NCBI RefSeq assembly: GCF_030815985.1
Contig: NZ_JAUSXM010000001.1
Coordinates: 6,944,001-7,008,000 of the forward strand
Source of the DNA: Paenibacillus sp. W2I17
GTDB taxonomy: Bacteria; Bacillota; Bacilli; Paenibacillales; Paenibacillaceae
Length of the DNA: 64,000 bases
Reading direction: 5' to 3'
Shown here: positions 1-8,757 of the stretch, piece by piece
Layout: each line of letters opens with the position of its first letter
Numbering within the stretch: the first letter of the stretch is position 1
Made by a program: the position numbers and the translations under genes
Notes under the pieces: generated by a model
What the model was told of the DNA's origin: nothing
Database searches by the model: none
Seen by the model: only the letters and a program-made list of their open reading frames with translations

Positions 1-2
1 GC

Positions 3-152
3 GATTTGCCTTACTTTGATATTGCCGAGATGGGTGTACCGATTCTGGATACACGTAATGCGTTCCGTTCATACACACATCCGCATATCTACAAGATTGG
101 TCACTCGGTACAGCATCCTGTGCTTGAGCCAAGTGAAGCGTTGCTCGTCTGA
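3..152 (+). CDS. C-terminal fragment of a probable nucleotide-sugar dehydrogenase
   Basis: The only open frame running in from the left edge ends at a TGA 8 bases before the next gene. The visible 49 residues contain GVPILDTRNAF, which resembles the segment near the end of the UDP-binding domain of UDP-sugar or GDP-mannose dehydrogenases, where a conserved D(T/G)RN motif occurs. Those enzymes oxidise a sugar nucleotide to its uronic acid for surface polysaccharide synthesis. Too little is visible to decide substrate or family with certainty. The tight spacing suggests cotranscription with the following anchored protein. Confidence 0.5.
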   Translation, partial: DLPYFDIAEMGVPILDTRNAFRSYTHPHIYKIGHSVQHPVLEPSEALLV

Positions 153-160
153 GGAAATAT

Positions 161-1084
161 ATGAGGCAACGGGGCAAACTGGTGGGTATGGCGAAATGGG
201 CCATTCTGGCTGTGGTGTTGTGCCTGCTGCTTCTTTCCTGGATGTTCAAATGGTTCTCGGCAGAGGAACACAAAGCGACCTGGCTGTGGGACGCGTCCAT
301 TATTGCAGAGCAGACACCTGAGATTATTGCTTTCTCCAAAGAACAGGGCGTCGATACCATCTTCCTTCAAATCCAGGATGAGTTGCCTGACGCAACATAC
401 CGCAAATTCATTGCGGCTGCCCGACAGGCTGAGATTGAAGTGCATGGACTTAACGGTCATGCAGACTGGGCCTATGAGGAGAAGCGGGATGAAGGACTTG
501 CTTTTATCGAGCGAGTACGAGCATACAATGCAGCTTCGGCCAAGAATGAACGTTTCGAAGGCATTCAACTGGATGTGGAGCCGTATCAGCTGAAGCGCTG
601 GGAGAACGAGGAGAGCAGCGTCATTGCAGAGTGGCAGAACAACATGAAGGCCTGGACAAAAGCCGGCGAGGATGCCGGACTGTACATGAGCGCTGCCATT
701 CCGTTCTGGCTTGATGCCCGTCAGTCGGCTGAAGGTGAGGGTACATTCAGTCGCTGGGTCATTTCCCACTTCGATGCGGTAGCTATTATGGCTTACCGGG
801 ATAGCGGACAGCAGATGTATGATCTGTCCAAGGAAGAACTGGACGAAGCGGATGATCTCGGCAAGAAAGTCTGGATCGGAGCGGAACTCGCGGATACACA
901 CGAGGGGGATCACCTGACCTTTTTCCGTAAACCGGTTAGCAATATGAATGAAGAAATGGCGAAGGTGTTCGATCTGGGTACCTCTCATTCTTCTTTTGCA
1001 GGTGTGGCTGTGCATCATTATGAAGCATGGTATGCCAAGAAGAATGGTATTCCGCTTGCGCGCAAGGATGAAAAGAAGGAATAG
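161..1084 (+). CDS. membrane-anchored TIM-barrel-like protein, possible glycosidase
   Basis: Protein of 307 residues with a single N-terminal membrane segment at about residues 11-33 (AILAVVLCLLLLSWMF), so the rest should lie outside the cell. The soluble part alternates strands and helices like a TIM barrel: FLQIQ near residue 70, HGLNGHADWA near 95, IQLDVEPY near 140, AIPFWLD near 185 and DAVAIMAYRD near 205. The DxEP and MAYRD patterns recall GH18-like and related barrel glycosidases, but I cannot name a family. An AGGAAATAT site precedes the ATG, 8 bases after the previous stop, which points to an operon and perhaps to polysaccharide processing. Confidence 0.6.
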   Translation: MRQRGKLVGMAKWAILAVVLCLLLLSWMFKWFSAEEHKATWLWDASIIAEQTPEIIAFSKEQGVDTIFLQIQDELPDATYRKFIAAARQAEIEVHGLNGHADWAYEEKRDEGLAFIERVRAYNAASAKNERFEGIQLDVEPYQLKRWENEESSVIAEWQNNMKAWTKAGEDAGLYMSAAIPFWLDARQSAEGEGTFSRWVISHFDAVAIMAYRDSGQQMYDLSKEELDEADDLGKKVWIGAELADTHEGDHLTFFRKPVSNMNEEMAKVFDLGTSHSSFAGVAVHHYEAWYAKKNGIPLARKDEKKE

Positions 1085-1152
1085 CGTTAGGTCAACGTAA
1101 AAAAGTTCCTAGTTTCAGGTAGTACGTGTAGTCAAGACTATAGTATAGAAAG

Positions 1153-1188
1153 AAGGCAAGTCCCGGGTAGATGGGGCTTGCCTTTTTT
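1153..1188 (+). terminator. intrinsic terminator
   Basis: AAGGCAAGTCCC pairs with GGGGCTTGCCTT (one G-U pair) around a short loop and is followed by a T run. It closes the unit that ends at 1084. Confidence 0.8.
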
Positions 1189-1346
1189 GGTGACGGATTT
1201 CGTAATGGTTTTGCAGCATTAGGATGTGCAGGATATGAAGCACAGGAGTCCATTGCAATTTGGTAGAGGCGACATCTTGCACAACCGTACACAAGGCGTG
1301 GTGCATGAGGCATGGATTATAGGCTGGGGAGCGAAAGGTCGCTCCC

Positions 1347-2219
1347 TCACTCTTTCGTGCTCTCCGCTGTGCGATAACGATTGGGCGGCAAACCGACTTG
1401 CTTTTTGAACGCTTTGGAGAAGGAGAACAAGTCCGGGTAACCTACGGAATGAGCCACTTCAGTTAAGCTTAGCGGCGTCTGCACCAGCAGGCGTTTGGCC
1501 TGATTCATTTTCAATTGTTGGATATATTGCACGGGGGACAGACCATAGGCTTTGCGGAACTGTTTGGCAAAATGGGTTCGATCCACACCCGCATGAGCGG
1601 ACACACCTTCCACGGAGATGCCGCCTGCAAAATGAATGTCCATGTATTCCTTGCCTTTCTGGAGCCAAGGTGTGGCTGAATCCGGTTGCAATCCTTTGGT
1701 TGCAGGGGACCGGGCAATTCGGTCGAAGAGGTTTAGAAATCGGGTGAGTCGTCCCAGATCACTCGCTCCGTCCTGCGGTTTGCGAACATCCTCCATGAAC
1801 GAGCGCATGGCACTTGCAGTCTCCGGCGTCAGTACACCTGAACGATACGGTGAGTCGGGTGTAAGTCCAATTCGGGAAAGCAGTTCGGCTGCATGTGCAC
1901 CATCAAAAGCAATAAATATTTTCTGCAACGTGTTCTCTGGATCAGTCCAGTACTCATGGGGAACATGTGGAAACAGACAGAATGCATCCCTGGCTCGAAG
2001 GGCATGACGCTGTCCGTTTTGTATGAATGTACCTTCCCCCTCCAGCACAAATAGCAAATAATAATAAGGTGTAGTGCGCGGGCCAATATGATAGTTGGTC
2101 TTGGCTATATTACGGCCGATGCGAATCGGCCAGGCGCCACCAGCTTTCTCGAATTCAGATGGAGTGAAGAAAATAAGTTCCAAAAACTCATGGTGGTCCT
2201 CCTTCATGCTCTCGGTCAT
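1347..2219 (-). CDS. AraC family transcriptional regulator
   Basis: About 290 residues. The N-terminal half is a cupin-like sensor domain (LLFVLEGEGTFIQNG and HALRARDAFCLFPHVPHEY). The C-terminal 100 residues hold two helix-turn-helix motifs of the AraC/XylS type: GVDRTHFAKQFRKAYGLSP and LTEVAHSVGYPDLFSFSKAF, ending in the usual GLPPNRYR. Cupin-AraC proteins usually sense a sugar or related ligand. I chose the ATG at 2219 because AAAGAGGTG lies 6 bases upstream; an upstream start at 2258 has no such site. It points away from the monooxygenase/ABC genes starting at 2717 and could regulate them, which is inference. Confidence 0.9.
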   Translation of the reverse strand: MTESMKEDHHEFLELIFFTPSEFEKAGGAWPIRIGRNIAKTNYHIGPRTTPYYYLLFVLEGEGTFIQNGQRHALRARDAFCLFPHVPHEYWTDPENTLQKIFIAFDGAHAAELLSRIGLTPDSPYRSGVLTPETASAMRSFMEDVRKPQDGASDLGRLTRFLNLFDRIARSPATKGLQPDSATPWLQKGKEYMDIHFAGGISVEGVSAHAGVDRTHFAKQFRKAYGLSPVQYIQQLKMNQAKRLLVQTPLSLTEVAHSVGYPDLFSFSKAFKKQVGLPPNRYRTAESTKE

Positions 2220-2716
2220 CAGGAACACCTCTTTATTATATAAGTATCGTTTGTACATTCTAAAATTTTCGCTTATAACCTATTATACAGGTGGGTTTTA
2301 TATATATTCAAGATCACGAAGACCTAAATCTGAGAAAAGACCACAAAATGACAAAATAAAATTGCCGCGAAATGACATTGCTCACAGACAAATCAATTGT
2401 TATGATGTCGATACCTATTAAACCAAGTTAATTAATCGGTATTTGGAGCTTTCATACGAATAAAATGATCAGAAATTAGGCGCACTTTAAAAATAAGTTT
2501 CAAGAGATGCCAACGTAGTGGAGGGGACGAAATCGATTCTGAAGAAGCGAAGCGGTCGCCTTTATCCTAGAATTTTTACCTTTAAAAAAGGAGAATCAAA
2601 AAAATTCAAGGATAACAGTGATCGGAAGAACGATTCGTACCCGGAACGTCAAGGAGGCGTAACAGTAACTTTTTTTAACATGAGACTTTATTTATTCATA
2701 GAAGGGATTGACTTTT
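2220..2716. other. divergent intergenic region
   Basis: About 500 bases between the divergent AraC gene and the monooxygenase. The left part (to about 2470) is AT-rich with no gene I can support and should hold both promoters. The right part is occupied by hairpin element copy A, listed separately. Confidence 0.6.
2478..2705 (+). repeat. structured hairpin element, copy A
   Basis: The core runs from about 2521 to 2648. GGGGACGAAATCG pairs with CGATTCGTACCC, and TTATCCTAGAATTTTT pairs with AAAAAATTCAAGGATAA. In the other copies these arms read differently but still pair. It carries the conserved single-stranded-looking blocks CTGAAGAAGCGAAGCG and CAGTGATCGGAAG. Weaker complementarity extends the stem outward (GGCGC/GCGTAAC and AT-rich flanks) almost to the ribosome site of the gene at 2717. 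This is the most diverged of five copies. Confidence 0.7.
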
Positions 2717-3919
2717 GTGAGCGAACAGGAAGATATGAAGTTTGGATGGTTTTTGCCTACAGCAGGGGATGGCAAGTATGTGGGGGTTGCCCCGGAGCGG
2801 GAGCCGAGTCTGGATTATCTGATCGATGTGGCACAGACGGCGGAGAAGGCAGGATTCGAATTTGTACTGATTCCGACTGGGGGAGCCTGTCTGGACGCAT
2901 GGGTGGTCGGCTCAGCTGTGATGAGTCACACGAAGGCATTGCGTCCCCTTGTCGCCATTCGCCCGGGATTGGTTACACCCGTACTCGCTGCACGCATGGG
3001 AGCCGCACTGGATCAGCTATCGGGTGGTCGCGCCATGATCAATGTGGTGACAGGCAGTTCTGTTCGCGATCTGGAGGAACTCGGCGATCCGCTGGCACAT
3101 GCGCATGATGAACGATATGTGCGGGCGAGCGAATATATGGAAGTCATGAAGCGTTCATGGACCCAATCGACGGGACTGAATCTGACGGAGTTTGCTGGAA
3201 GTGGTTCAAAATCTGGCGCAGATGCACCCAGCGATCCCAATCCTGAATTCAACGGCCAGTATTACAATTTCAAAGGACCGGTAGGCATGCCGGAGACGGT
3301 GCAAAATCCGCATCCACCATTTTATCTGGGAGGAAGTTCTCCAATTGCCAAGAAGGTCGCTGTTGAACATGCGGATACGTTCCTGATGTGGGGCGAGCCT
3401 CATGACTGGATTCAGGAGCAGATCGAAGAGATTGAGGTCATTCGTCAGCAGGTGAAAGAGGAAACGGGACAAGATCGTCAACTCCGTTACGGCATGCGTG
3501 CTCAGGTACTCATTCGGGATACCGAAGAAGAAGCATGGGCAGCAGCTTGGGAGATTATTAGCAAAGTACCACCAGAAGCAATCGAGAAAGCCAAAGCCGC
3601 TTTTGCCGAGACGGATGCAACCAACCAACGCAGACAAAACGAGCTACGGGAACTGTCCGAGAAGCAGCAGTTTGTCGTAGGTCCCAACCTGTGGACAGGC
3701 TTGTCCGTTGTGCGTTCCGGCGGTGCGATCCTCATTGTGGGTACAGCCGAACAAGTCGCAGAACGTTTGATGGAATATGGAGATCTTGGCGTGACAACCT
3801 TCATTCTGTCCGGTTACCCGCATCTGGAAGAAGCCGAGATCTTCGGCCGGACCGTGATGCCCATCATTCGCGAGAAATGGAAAACAAGACAGAAGCAGCA
3901 TTCCGTTACTACCAATTAA
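2717..3919 (+). CDS. LLM-class flavin monooxygenase, SsuD-like
   Basis: About 400 residues, luciferase-like FMNH2-dependent monooxygenase closest in my recognition to alkanesulfonate monooxygenase SsuD. Family motifs are KFGWFLPTAGDGKY at the N-terminus, LIPTGGACLDAW, NPHPPFYLGGSS, FLMWGEPH, SPNLW-like GPNLWTGLSVVR and LSGYPHLEEAE near the end. SsuD oxidises organosulfonates to an aldehyde and sulfite using reduced flavin from a partner reductase; no reductase gene is visible here. Where SsuD has RLHVIVR this protein has RAQVLIR, so the active-site His is a Gln, suggesting a different substrate. The GTG at 2717 is preferred because GAAGGGA lies 9 bases upstream. Downstream sits a CUT1 sugar-type importer. 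Confidence 0.85.
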   Translation: MSEQEDMKFGWFLPTAGDGKYVGVAPEREPSLDYLIDVAQTAEKAGFEFVLIPTGGACLDAWVVGSAVMSHTKALRPLVAIRPGLVTPVLAARMGAALDQLSGGRAMINVVTGSSVRDLEELGDPLAHAHDERYVRASEYMEVMKRSWTQSTGLNLTEFAGSGSKSGADAPSDPNPEFNGQYYNFKGPVGMPETVQNPHPPFYLGGSSPIAKKVAVEHADTFLMWGEPHDWIQEQIEEIEVIRQQVKEETGQDRQLRYGMRAQVLIRDTEEEAWAAAWEIISKVPPEAIEKAKAAFAETDATNQRRQNELRELSEKQQFVVGPNLWTGLSVVRSGGAILIVGTAEQVAERLMEYGDLGVTTFILSGYPHLEEAEIFGRTVMPIIREKWKTRQKQHSVTTN

Positions 3920-4110
3920 GTAAGTTAACTTTTTTTACACTTTAACGGAGAGGGCAGAACCGATCTGAAGAAGCGAAGCGTTCGCCTTTATCCCCGGATT
4001 TTAACCATTGAGAAAAATGATTCAAAAAATCCGGGGATAACAGCGATCGGAAGATGGTACTGCACTCGGAGTGCCCCGTGTAAAAACATTCGTGCTACTT
4101 ACATCAATCA
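3917..4110 (+). repeat. structured hairpin element, copy B
   Basis: Nearly canonical copy between the monooxygenase and the ABC operon. The inner stem TTATCCCCGGATTTT pairs with AAAATCCGGGGATAA. The middle stem GCAGAACC pairs with GGTACTGC with one A-A mismatch, and CCGATC pairs with GATCGG. The outer stem TTTTTACAC pairs with GTGTAAAAA and continues outward as GTAAGT/ACTTAC. A small hairpin GCGAA-GCG-TTCGC lies in the left arm. It begins at the stop codon of the monooxygenase and ends shortly before the ribosome site of the binding-protein gene. Confidence 0.85.
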
Positions 4111-4132
4111 TCTTTCAGGAGGTCACCTTTTC

Positions 4133-5407
4133 ATGAAAAAAAATAAAAAATTGATCCTGCCGCTTGTCAGTATGCTGGTCATGTCCATCCTGCTGTCAGC
4201 TTGCGGCGGCGGGGATAACGCGTCATCTGGAGAGAACGGCTCCTCGGGTTCAGGTAAAGTTACGATCAGCTTCATGCACTGGCGTGGAGAAGATGTGGAA
4301 GCACTGAATAAGAGCATTGACGCATTTGAAACAGCAAACCCGAACATCAAAGTGGAGATGCAGACGCTGCCCTCCGATCAATATCAGTCCACCGTACAAT
4401 CCAAAATCAGTGACGGTTCGGTAGGGGATGTATTTGCTTCCTTCCCGGGTGCACAGTTCGAAGCTTTCACCAAAGCCGGCTTGTTCACGGATCTGACCGG
4501 ATCATCGTTTCTGTCGGCCTACAATTCCAAGCTGATTGAATCAGGACAGCACGATGGCAAACAATATGCAATTCCGTATCAACTCGTATATAACGATCCA
4601 ATCTATAACGTAAAACTGTTTGAACAATACGGCTTGACGCCACCAACCGATTGGGAAGGCTTCCTGGCACTTTGCCAGAAGCTGAAAGACAATGGCATCA
4701 TTCCGATTGCCTTTGCCGGAGCGGACATTGGTCCAGGACAATTCATGAATACGATGGTGATGAACAATGCACCGAGTGACGACATTTTTACCAAAGTAGA
4801 AGCGGGCGAAGCCAAACTGACAGATGAGTTTTGGGTGAAAACATTGACTCAATTCAAGGAACTGAACGATAAAGGTTACTTCCAGCAGGATGCACTGGGT
4901 ACGAAAGACCCTGCGGCTGGAGCGCTGTTTATTCAAGAGAAAGCAGCGATGCTGGCAAGTGGATCATATCAATTGGCTCAGAACAAGCAGCAGAATCCGA
5001 ACCTGGAGCAAAAACTGCTTGCACCGATTACAGTAAGTGCAGATCAAGCGAAGTATGAAGGAGTGCATACCACTACGTTCATGCTTGCGGTGAACAGCAA
5101 GTCGAAACATCCGGAAGAAGCGAAGAAGTTCCTCGAATTCCTGAGTAATCCCGATGTAGCGAGTGACTACGCCAACCAGACAGGACAGAATGTAACGGTG
5201 AGTGATGTGAAGTACGATACGCCTGAGCTTCAGGTAGCCGGAGAATGGGCTAGCAAAAAGACTGTGTTCCAGCCACGGTTCACCATCCTGAACGGAGATA
5301 ATCAAAAAGCCGTAACCAACTCCATCCAGGCTGTACTGAGCGGCACTTCTCCGGAAGAAGCAGCACAGCAGGCACAAGCGATCATTGATCAGCATATCGG
5401 GAAATAA
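4133..5407 (+). CDS. ABC transporter substrate-binding lipoprotein, CUT1 type
   Basis: 424 residues. A lipoprotein signal peptide ends in the lipobox LLSACGGG (Cys near residue 24), followed by a Ser/Gly-rich linker and a family 1 extracellular solute-binding fold: SFMHWRGEDVEALNKSIDAF, NPNIKVEMQ, GDVFASFPGAQFEAF, YAIPYQLVYND and NGIIPIAFAG. Such proteins deliver oligosaccharides or glycosides to two permeases encoded just downstream. AGGAGGTCACC precedes the ATG. There is no ATPase gene in the operon, which is usual for Gram-positive CUT1 systems that share an MsmX-type ATPase. The actual ligand is unknown; the adjacent SsuD-like gene raises the possibility of a sulfonated sugar. Confidence 0.92.
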   Translation: MKKNKKLILPLVSMLVMSILLSACGGGDNASSGENGSSGSGKVTISFMHWRGEDVEALNKSIDAFETANPNIKVEMQTLPSDQYQSTVQSKISDGSVGDVFASFPGAQFEAFTKAGLFTDLTGSSFLSAYNSKLIESGQHDGKQYAIPYQLVYNDPIYNVKLFEQYGLTPPTDWEGFLALCQKLKDNGIIPIAFAGADIGPGQFMNTMVMNNAPSDDIFTKVEAGEAKLTDEFWVKTLTQFKELNDKGYFQQDALGTKDPAAGALFIQEKAAMLASGSYQLAQNKQQNPNLEQKLLAPITVSADQAKYEGVHTTTFMLAVNSKSKHPEEAKKFLEFLSNPDVASDYANQTGQNVTVSDVKYDTPELQVAGEWASKKTVFQPRFTILNGDNQKAVTNSIQAVLSGTSPEEAAQQAQAIIDQHIGK

Positions 5408-5410
5408 AGG

Positions 5411-6283
5411 ATGAAAAACCGTCTTCAGCTATCCCTGTTTCTGATCCCCGGATTGCTGCTGTACGTTGGATTGTTCGTATTTCCTACATTGACGGGGCTG
5501 TTCTATTCCTTTACGGACTGGGATGGGGTATCCCCGTCGTATGCATTTGTAGGGCTGGATAATTACAAGGACAGTCTCAGCAGCATCGTATTCCGCAAAG
5601 CCTTTGGCAACAACGTGGAGTTCATGTTAACGGTTGTTATTGCACAAACCTTTATTTCACTTGTCCTGGCCCTGCTCCTGGTACGCAATACCAAGACACG
5701 CATTGTGCTTCGGGCGTTGTATTTCCTGCCTGCGATTCTCTCCTCCGTATCGGTAGGACTGATCTGGGCCTTCATGTATGATCCATCTATCGGACTAATC
5801 AACTATGGACTGAATGAAGCGGGGATGAGCAGCATCGCTCGTAACTGGATTGGTGATCCCAAGATCGCCATCTATTCCATCGCTGCGGTACAGGTCTGGG
5901 CCCATGCTGGCCAGATGATGATTGTATTTATCGCGGGTCTGCAAGGCATTCCGGCAGAACTGTATGAAGCGGCTCGCATGGACGGCGGCAGCAAATGGCA
6001 GGTATTCCGTACCGTGACCTGGCCACTGCTGGCACCTTCGGCGACGATTGTTGTGGCCTATACGACGATTCAGTCGTTCAAGGCATTTGACCTCATTTTC
6101 ACCATGACGGACGGAGGCCCGAACTATGCAACTGAAATTTTGACAACATATATCTATCATACCGCCTTTGGCAGCTATTCATTTGGTCTGGCTTCTGCCG
6201 GTTCCATGATCTTCCTGGTGTTGCTCGCGCTCTTGACTCTGTTGCAGTTCAAGGCGCTACGAGCTGACCGGGTAAGCTATTGA
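5411..6283 (+). CDS. ABC transporter permease, CUT1 type (first subunit)
   Basis: 290 residues with six predicted membrane segments starting at about residue 10 (LFLIPGLLLYVGLFVFPTLTGLF). It carries the inner-membrane permease loop that contacts the ATPase: YEAARMDGGSKWQVFRTVTWPLL (EAA motif) near residues 185-205. It resembles MalF/UgpA/LacF-type permeases. It starts only 3 bases after the binding-protein stop, so translation is probably coupled. It should form a heterodimer with the product of the next gene. Confidence 0.93.
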   Translation: MKNRLQLSLFLIPGLLLYVGLFVFPTLTGLFYSFTDWDGVSPSYAFVGLDNYKDSLSSIVFRKAFGNNVEFMLTVVIAQTFISLVLALLLVRNTKTRIVLRALYFLPAILSSVSVGLIWAFMYDPSIGLINYGLNEAGMSSIARNWIGDPKIAIYSIAAVQVWAHAGQMMIVFIAGLQGIPAELYEAARMDGGSKWQVFRTVTWPLLAPSATIVVAYTTIQSFKAFDLIFTMTDGGPNYATEILTTYIYHTAFGSYSFGLASAGSMIFLVLLALLTLLQFKALRADRVSY

Positions 6284-6332
6284 GGTTAATGCTGGAGCAT
6301 TCATCCTGCAACCGAGGCAGAGGGGAGTTCAC

Positions 6333-7148
6333 ATGTTTTTAAAATGGTTCAATCGCCTGATCCTATTGGTGTACGCGCTGCTGATTCTTGTGCCGCTGTA
6401 CTTTGTATTTGTATCCTCGTTCAAAACAAGCAGCAACTTCTTCACCAGTCCATTCAGCTGGCCGGACCCGTTTACGTGGGATAACATCACTGGCATGTTC
6501 CGCAATCAGCCGATGTGGCAATATTTCGGAAACAGTCTGGTCGTGACGCTTGGTACGGTTGCAATTGAGTTATTGCTGAGTAGCATGATTGCTTACGCCA
6601 TTGTCCGCTGGGGCGGGAGTGTAGGCAAAATCGTGTTTGCTCTGTTCGTAGCAGGGTTGATCGTTCCTTCCCAAGTGAGTATGCTGCCGATCTATTCTCT
6701 CACGCGTACACTCGGGTGGTCGGACAGTTTCACGGGATTGATTGTGGTATCTGCCGCGATGCTGATGCCTGTATCTGTATTTATGCTGACAGGTTTCATG
6801 CGCATGCTCAATTCGGAGATTCTGGAAGCGGGCAGTATGGATGGAGCCAGCGAATGGAGACTCTATACCCGGATTGCACTGCCACTGGCTGCACCTTCGC
6901 TGGCGGCAACGGCTACGTTCCTGCTCGTCATGGTATGGAATGACTTGCTTATTCCGATGCTGATGCTCAGCAGTAAGTCCAAGCTCACTTTACCTCTCGC
7001 GCTTATGCAGTTCCGCGGGGAATATGTGACGAACTATCCGATGATGCTTACGGGTGTGCTGGTAACGGCCATTCCGATGATTGCATTGTTCCTTCTGCTC
7101 CAGCGTTACTTTGTTGCAGGTCTGACAGCGGGTTCACTCAAGGGGTAA
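6333..7148 (+). CDS. ABC transporter permease, CUT1 type (second subunit)
   Basis: 271 residues, six membrane segments, MalG/UgpE-like. The N-terminal helix is LILLVYALLILVPLYFVFVSSFK, and the EAA loop EILEAGSMDGASEWRLYTRIALP lies near residues 160-180. The C-terminus ends in the typical FVAGLTAGSLKG. AGAGGGGAG lies 7-8 bases before the ATG. It is the third gene of the importer operon; the MFS carrier follows after about 110 bases. Confidence 0.93.
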   Translation: MFLKWFNRLILLVYALLILVPLYFVFVSSFKTSSNFFTSPFSWPDPFTWDNITGMFRNQPMWQYFGNSLVVTLGTVAIELLLSSMIAYAIVRWGGSVGKIVFALFVAGLIVPSQVSMLPIYSLTRTLGWSDSFTGLIVVSAAMLMPVSVFMLTGFMRMLNSEILEAGSMDGASEWRLYTRIALPLAAPSLAATATFLLVMVWNDLLIPMLMLSSKSKLTLPLALMQFRGEYVTNYPMMLTGVLVTAIPMIALFLLLQRYFVAGLTAGSLKG

Positions 7149-7261
7149 GGTATCGCAGAAATCGGAAGGAAAAGCTTATTTTGCATTGATTTCTGGAGCA
7201 TTCTGCATAATAATGATTTAGTGTCAGAATGACTACATAGAGATCAAGGGAGCTATAAGTG

Positions 7262-8479
7262 ATGAGCAAACTGGAAGTATTGCGGAATCCCAAGCAGCGC
7301 AAGCTGCTGTTCAGTGCCGGCATGAGCTGGCTGTTTGATGCGATGGAAGTTGGCATGATCTCCTTTATCGTGGCTGCACTCGCCAAGGAATGGAGTCTCA
7401 GTCCCGGACAAGTTGGCGTGCTTACGAGTATTAACTCCATTGGTATGGCACTAGGTGCTTTGCTTGCAGGTGCACTTGCGGACCGTTTTGGACGGAAGGC
7501 CATACTGATGTGGACCTTGTTAATCTTTACGATTGCAAGCGGTCTGTCTGCATTGGCGACTGGATTTGCCGTATTGTGTGCACTGCGTCTGGTTGCAGGC
7601 ATTGGACTCGGCGGAGAGCTGCCCGTGGCATCCACACTGGTATCGGAGTCGATGCCTACAGCAGAACGTGGACGTGCCGTTGTATTATTGGAAAGTTTCT
7701 GGGCAGGAGGCTGGATTGTATCGGCGCTCATTGCCAACTTTGTCATTCCGGAGTACGGATGGAGAATTGCTTTTGCCATTGGTGCACTTCCGGCGTTCTA
7801 TGCATTATATCTGCGTCGTGCCATTCAGGACCCGCCGCGGTACAAGAATCATACCAAGCTTCATAAAATCACGTTCCGCGAGAAAGTGGCTACCGTCTGG
7901 TCAGCACCACATCGCCGTACAACGTTGATGCTCTGGATTTTGTGGTTTACCGTCATTTTCTCTTATTATGGAATGTTCCTGTGGCTGCCTTCGGTCGTGA
8001 TGGCAAAAGGATTCACGTTGGTTAAAAGTTTCCAATACGTGCTGATCATGACGATCGCACAGTTGCCAGGTTACTTCACCGCGGCGTACTTCATTGAACG
8101 TTACGGTCGCAAGTTCGTACTTGTAGTGTATCTTACTTTGACTGCATTTAGTGCGATTGCGTTTGGATTGGCTACAACGGAAGCCACAATCCTGACCGCA
8201 GGAATCTGTCTATCCTTCTTCAATCTGGGAGCTTGGGGTGGTCTGTACGCCTACAGCCCGGAATTGTATCCGACTTCCGTTCGTTCGACAGGTGTTGGAC
8301 TTGCCACATCGGTTGGCCGAATCGGTGGTGTACTTGCCCCATTAATGGTCGGTATGCTGGTTCAACGTGAAGTTGCGATCAGCCTGATTTTCACGATTTT
8401 CTTCGTGACAATCCTCATTGGCGCAGCGGCTGTACTGTTCTGGGGCCGGGAAACAAAGGGTCAGGAACTGGCCGAGTAA
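7262..8479 (+). CDS. MFS transporter, NiaP/YceI-like
   Basis: About 405 residues with 12 predicted membrane helices. MFS signatures are present: GALLAGALADRFGRKAIL in the loop between helices 2 and 3, RLVAGIGLGGELPVAS near helix 4, and YFIERYGRKFVLV at the start of the second half. The N-terminal FDAMEVGMISFIVAALAKEW and C-terminal ELYPTSVRSTGVGLATSVGRIGG are typical of the sugar/aromatic-acid branch, which includes the niacin carrier NiaP of Bacillus; specificity cannot be read here. AAGGGAG serves either a GTG at 7259 or the ATG at 7262. A terminator follows. It may belong to the same uptake module as the genes upstream. Confidence 0.85.
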   Translation: MSKLEVLRNPKQRKLLFSAGMSWLFDAMEVGMISFIVAALAKEWSLSPGQVGVLTSINSIGMALGALLAGALADRFGRKAILMWTLLIFTIASGLSALATGFAVLCALRLVAGIGLGGELPVASTLVSESMPTAERGRAVVLLESFWAGGWIVSALIANFVIPEYGWRIAFAIGALPAFYALYLRRAIQDPPRYKNHTKLHKITFREKVATVWSAPHRRTTLMLWILWFTVIFSYYGMFLWLPSVVMAKGFTLVKSFQYVLIMTIAQLPGYFTAAYFIERYGRKFVLVVYLTLTAFSAIAFGLATTEATILTAGICLSFFNLGAWGGLYAYSPELYPTSVRSTGVGLATSVGRIGGVLAPLMVGMLVQREVAISLIFTIFFVTILIGAAAVLFWGRETKGQELAE

Positions 8480-8566
8480 TTGTCAATAAATACAACGCAA
8501 CTTTTGTACGGGTCTGCCTGCCTACGGAAATAACGGGTTGGACAAGCGGTATATGGTTGATACAAG

Positions 8567-8611
8567 AAGGGGCATGACCATGGTGTGACCATGGGCTCAT
8601 GCCTCTTTTTG
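8567..8611 (+). terminator. intrinsic terminator
   Basis: GGCATGA pairs with TCATGCC around an inner ATGGT/ACCAT hairpin, followed by TCTTTTT. It closes the importer/MFS unit. Confidence 0.85.
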
Positions 8612-8757
8612 TTATGTTCAGCATCGGTTTTTCACTGCGTCATCAGTCCGATAGACTTCATTTTTTCTATATCCTATAATGACACTCGGGATGTCCAACC
8701 GTGAGGATTCAGTAGAAAGATGTGGGATCTGGATTCAGAAAAGTGGAGGTTAATGGA

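Noticed and set aside
101..1018. 305-codon frame on the minus strand at the left end
   Set aside because: It mirrors the plus-strand anchored protein, is rich in Cys, His and Arg without pattern, and lacks a ribosome site.
2478..2705. MITE with terminal inverted repeats
   Set aside because: Arms pair within each copy but differ between copies, and no target-site duplications were recognised, so a standard MITE does not fit well.
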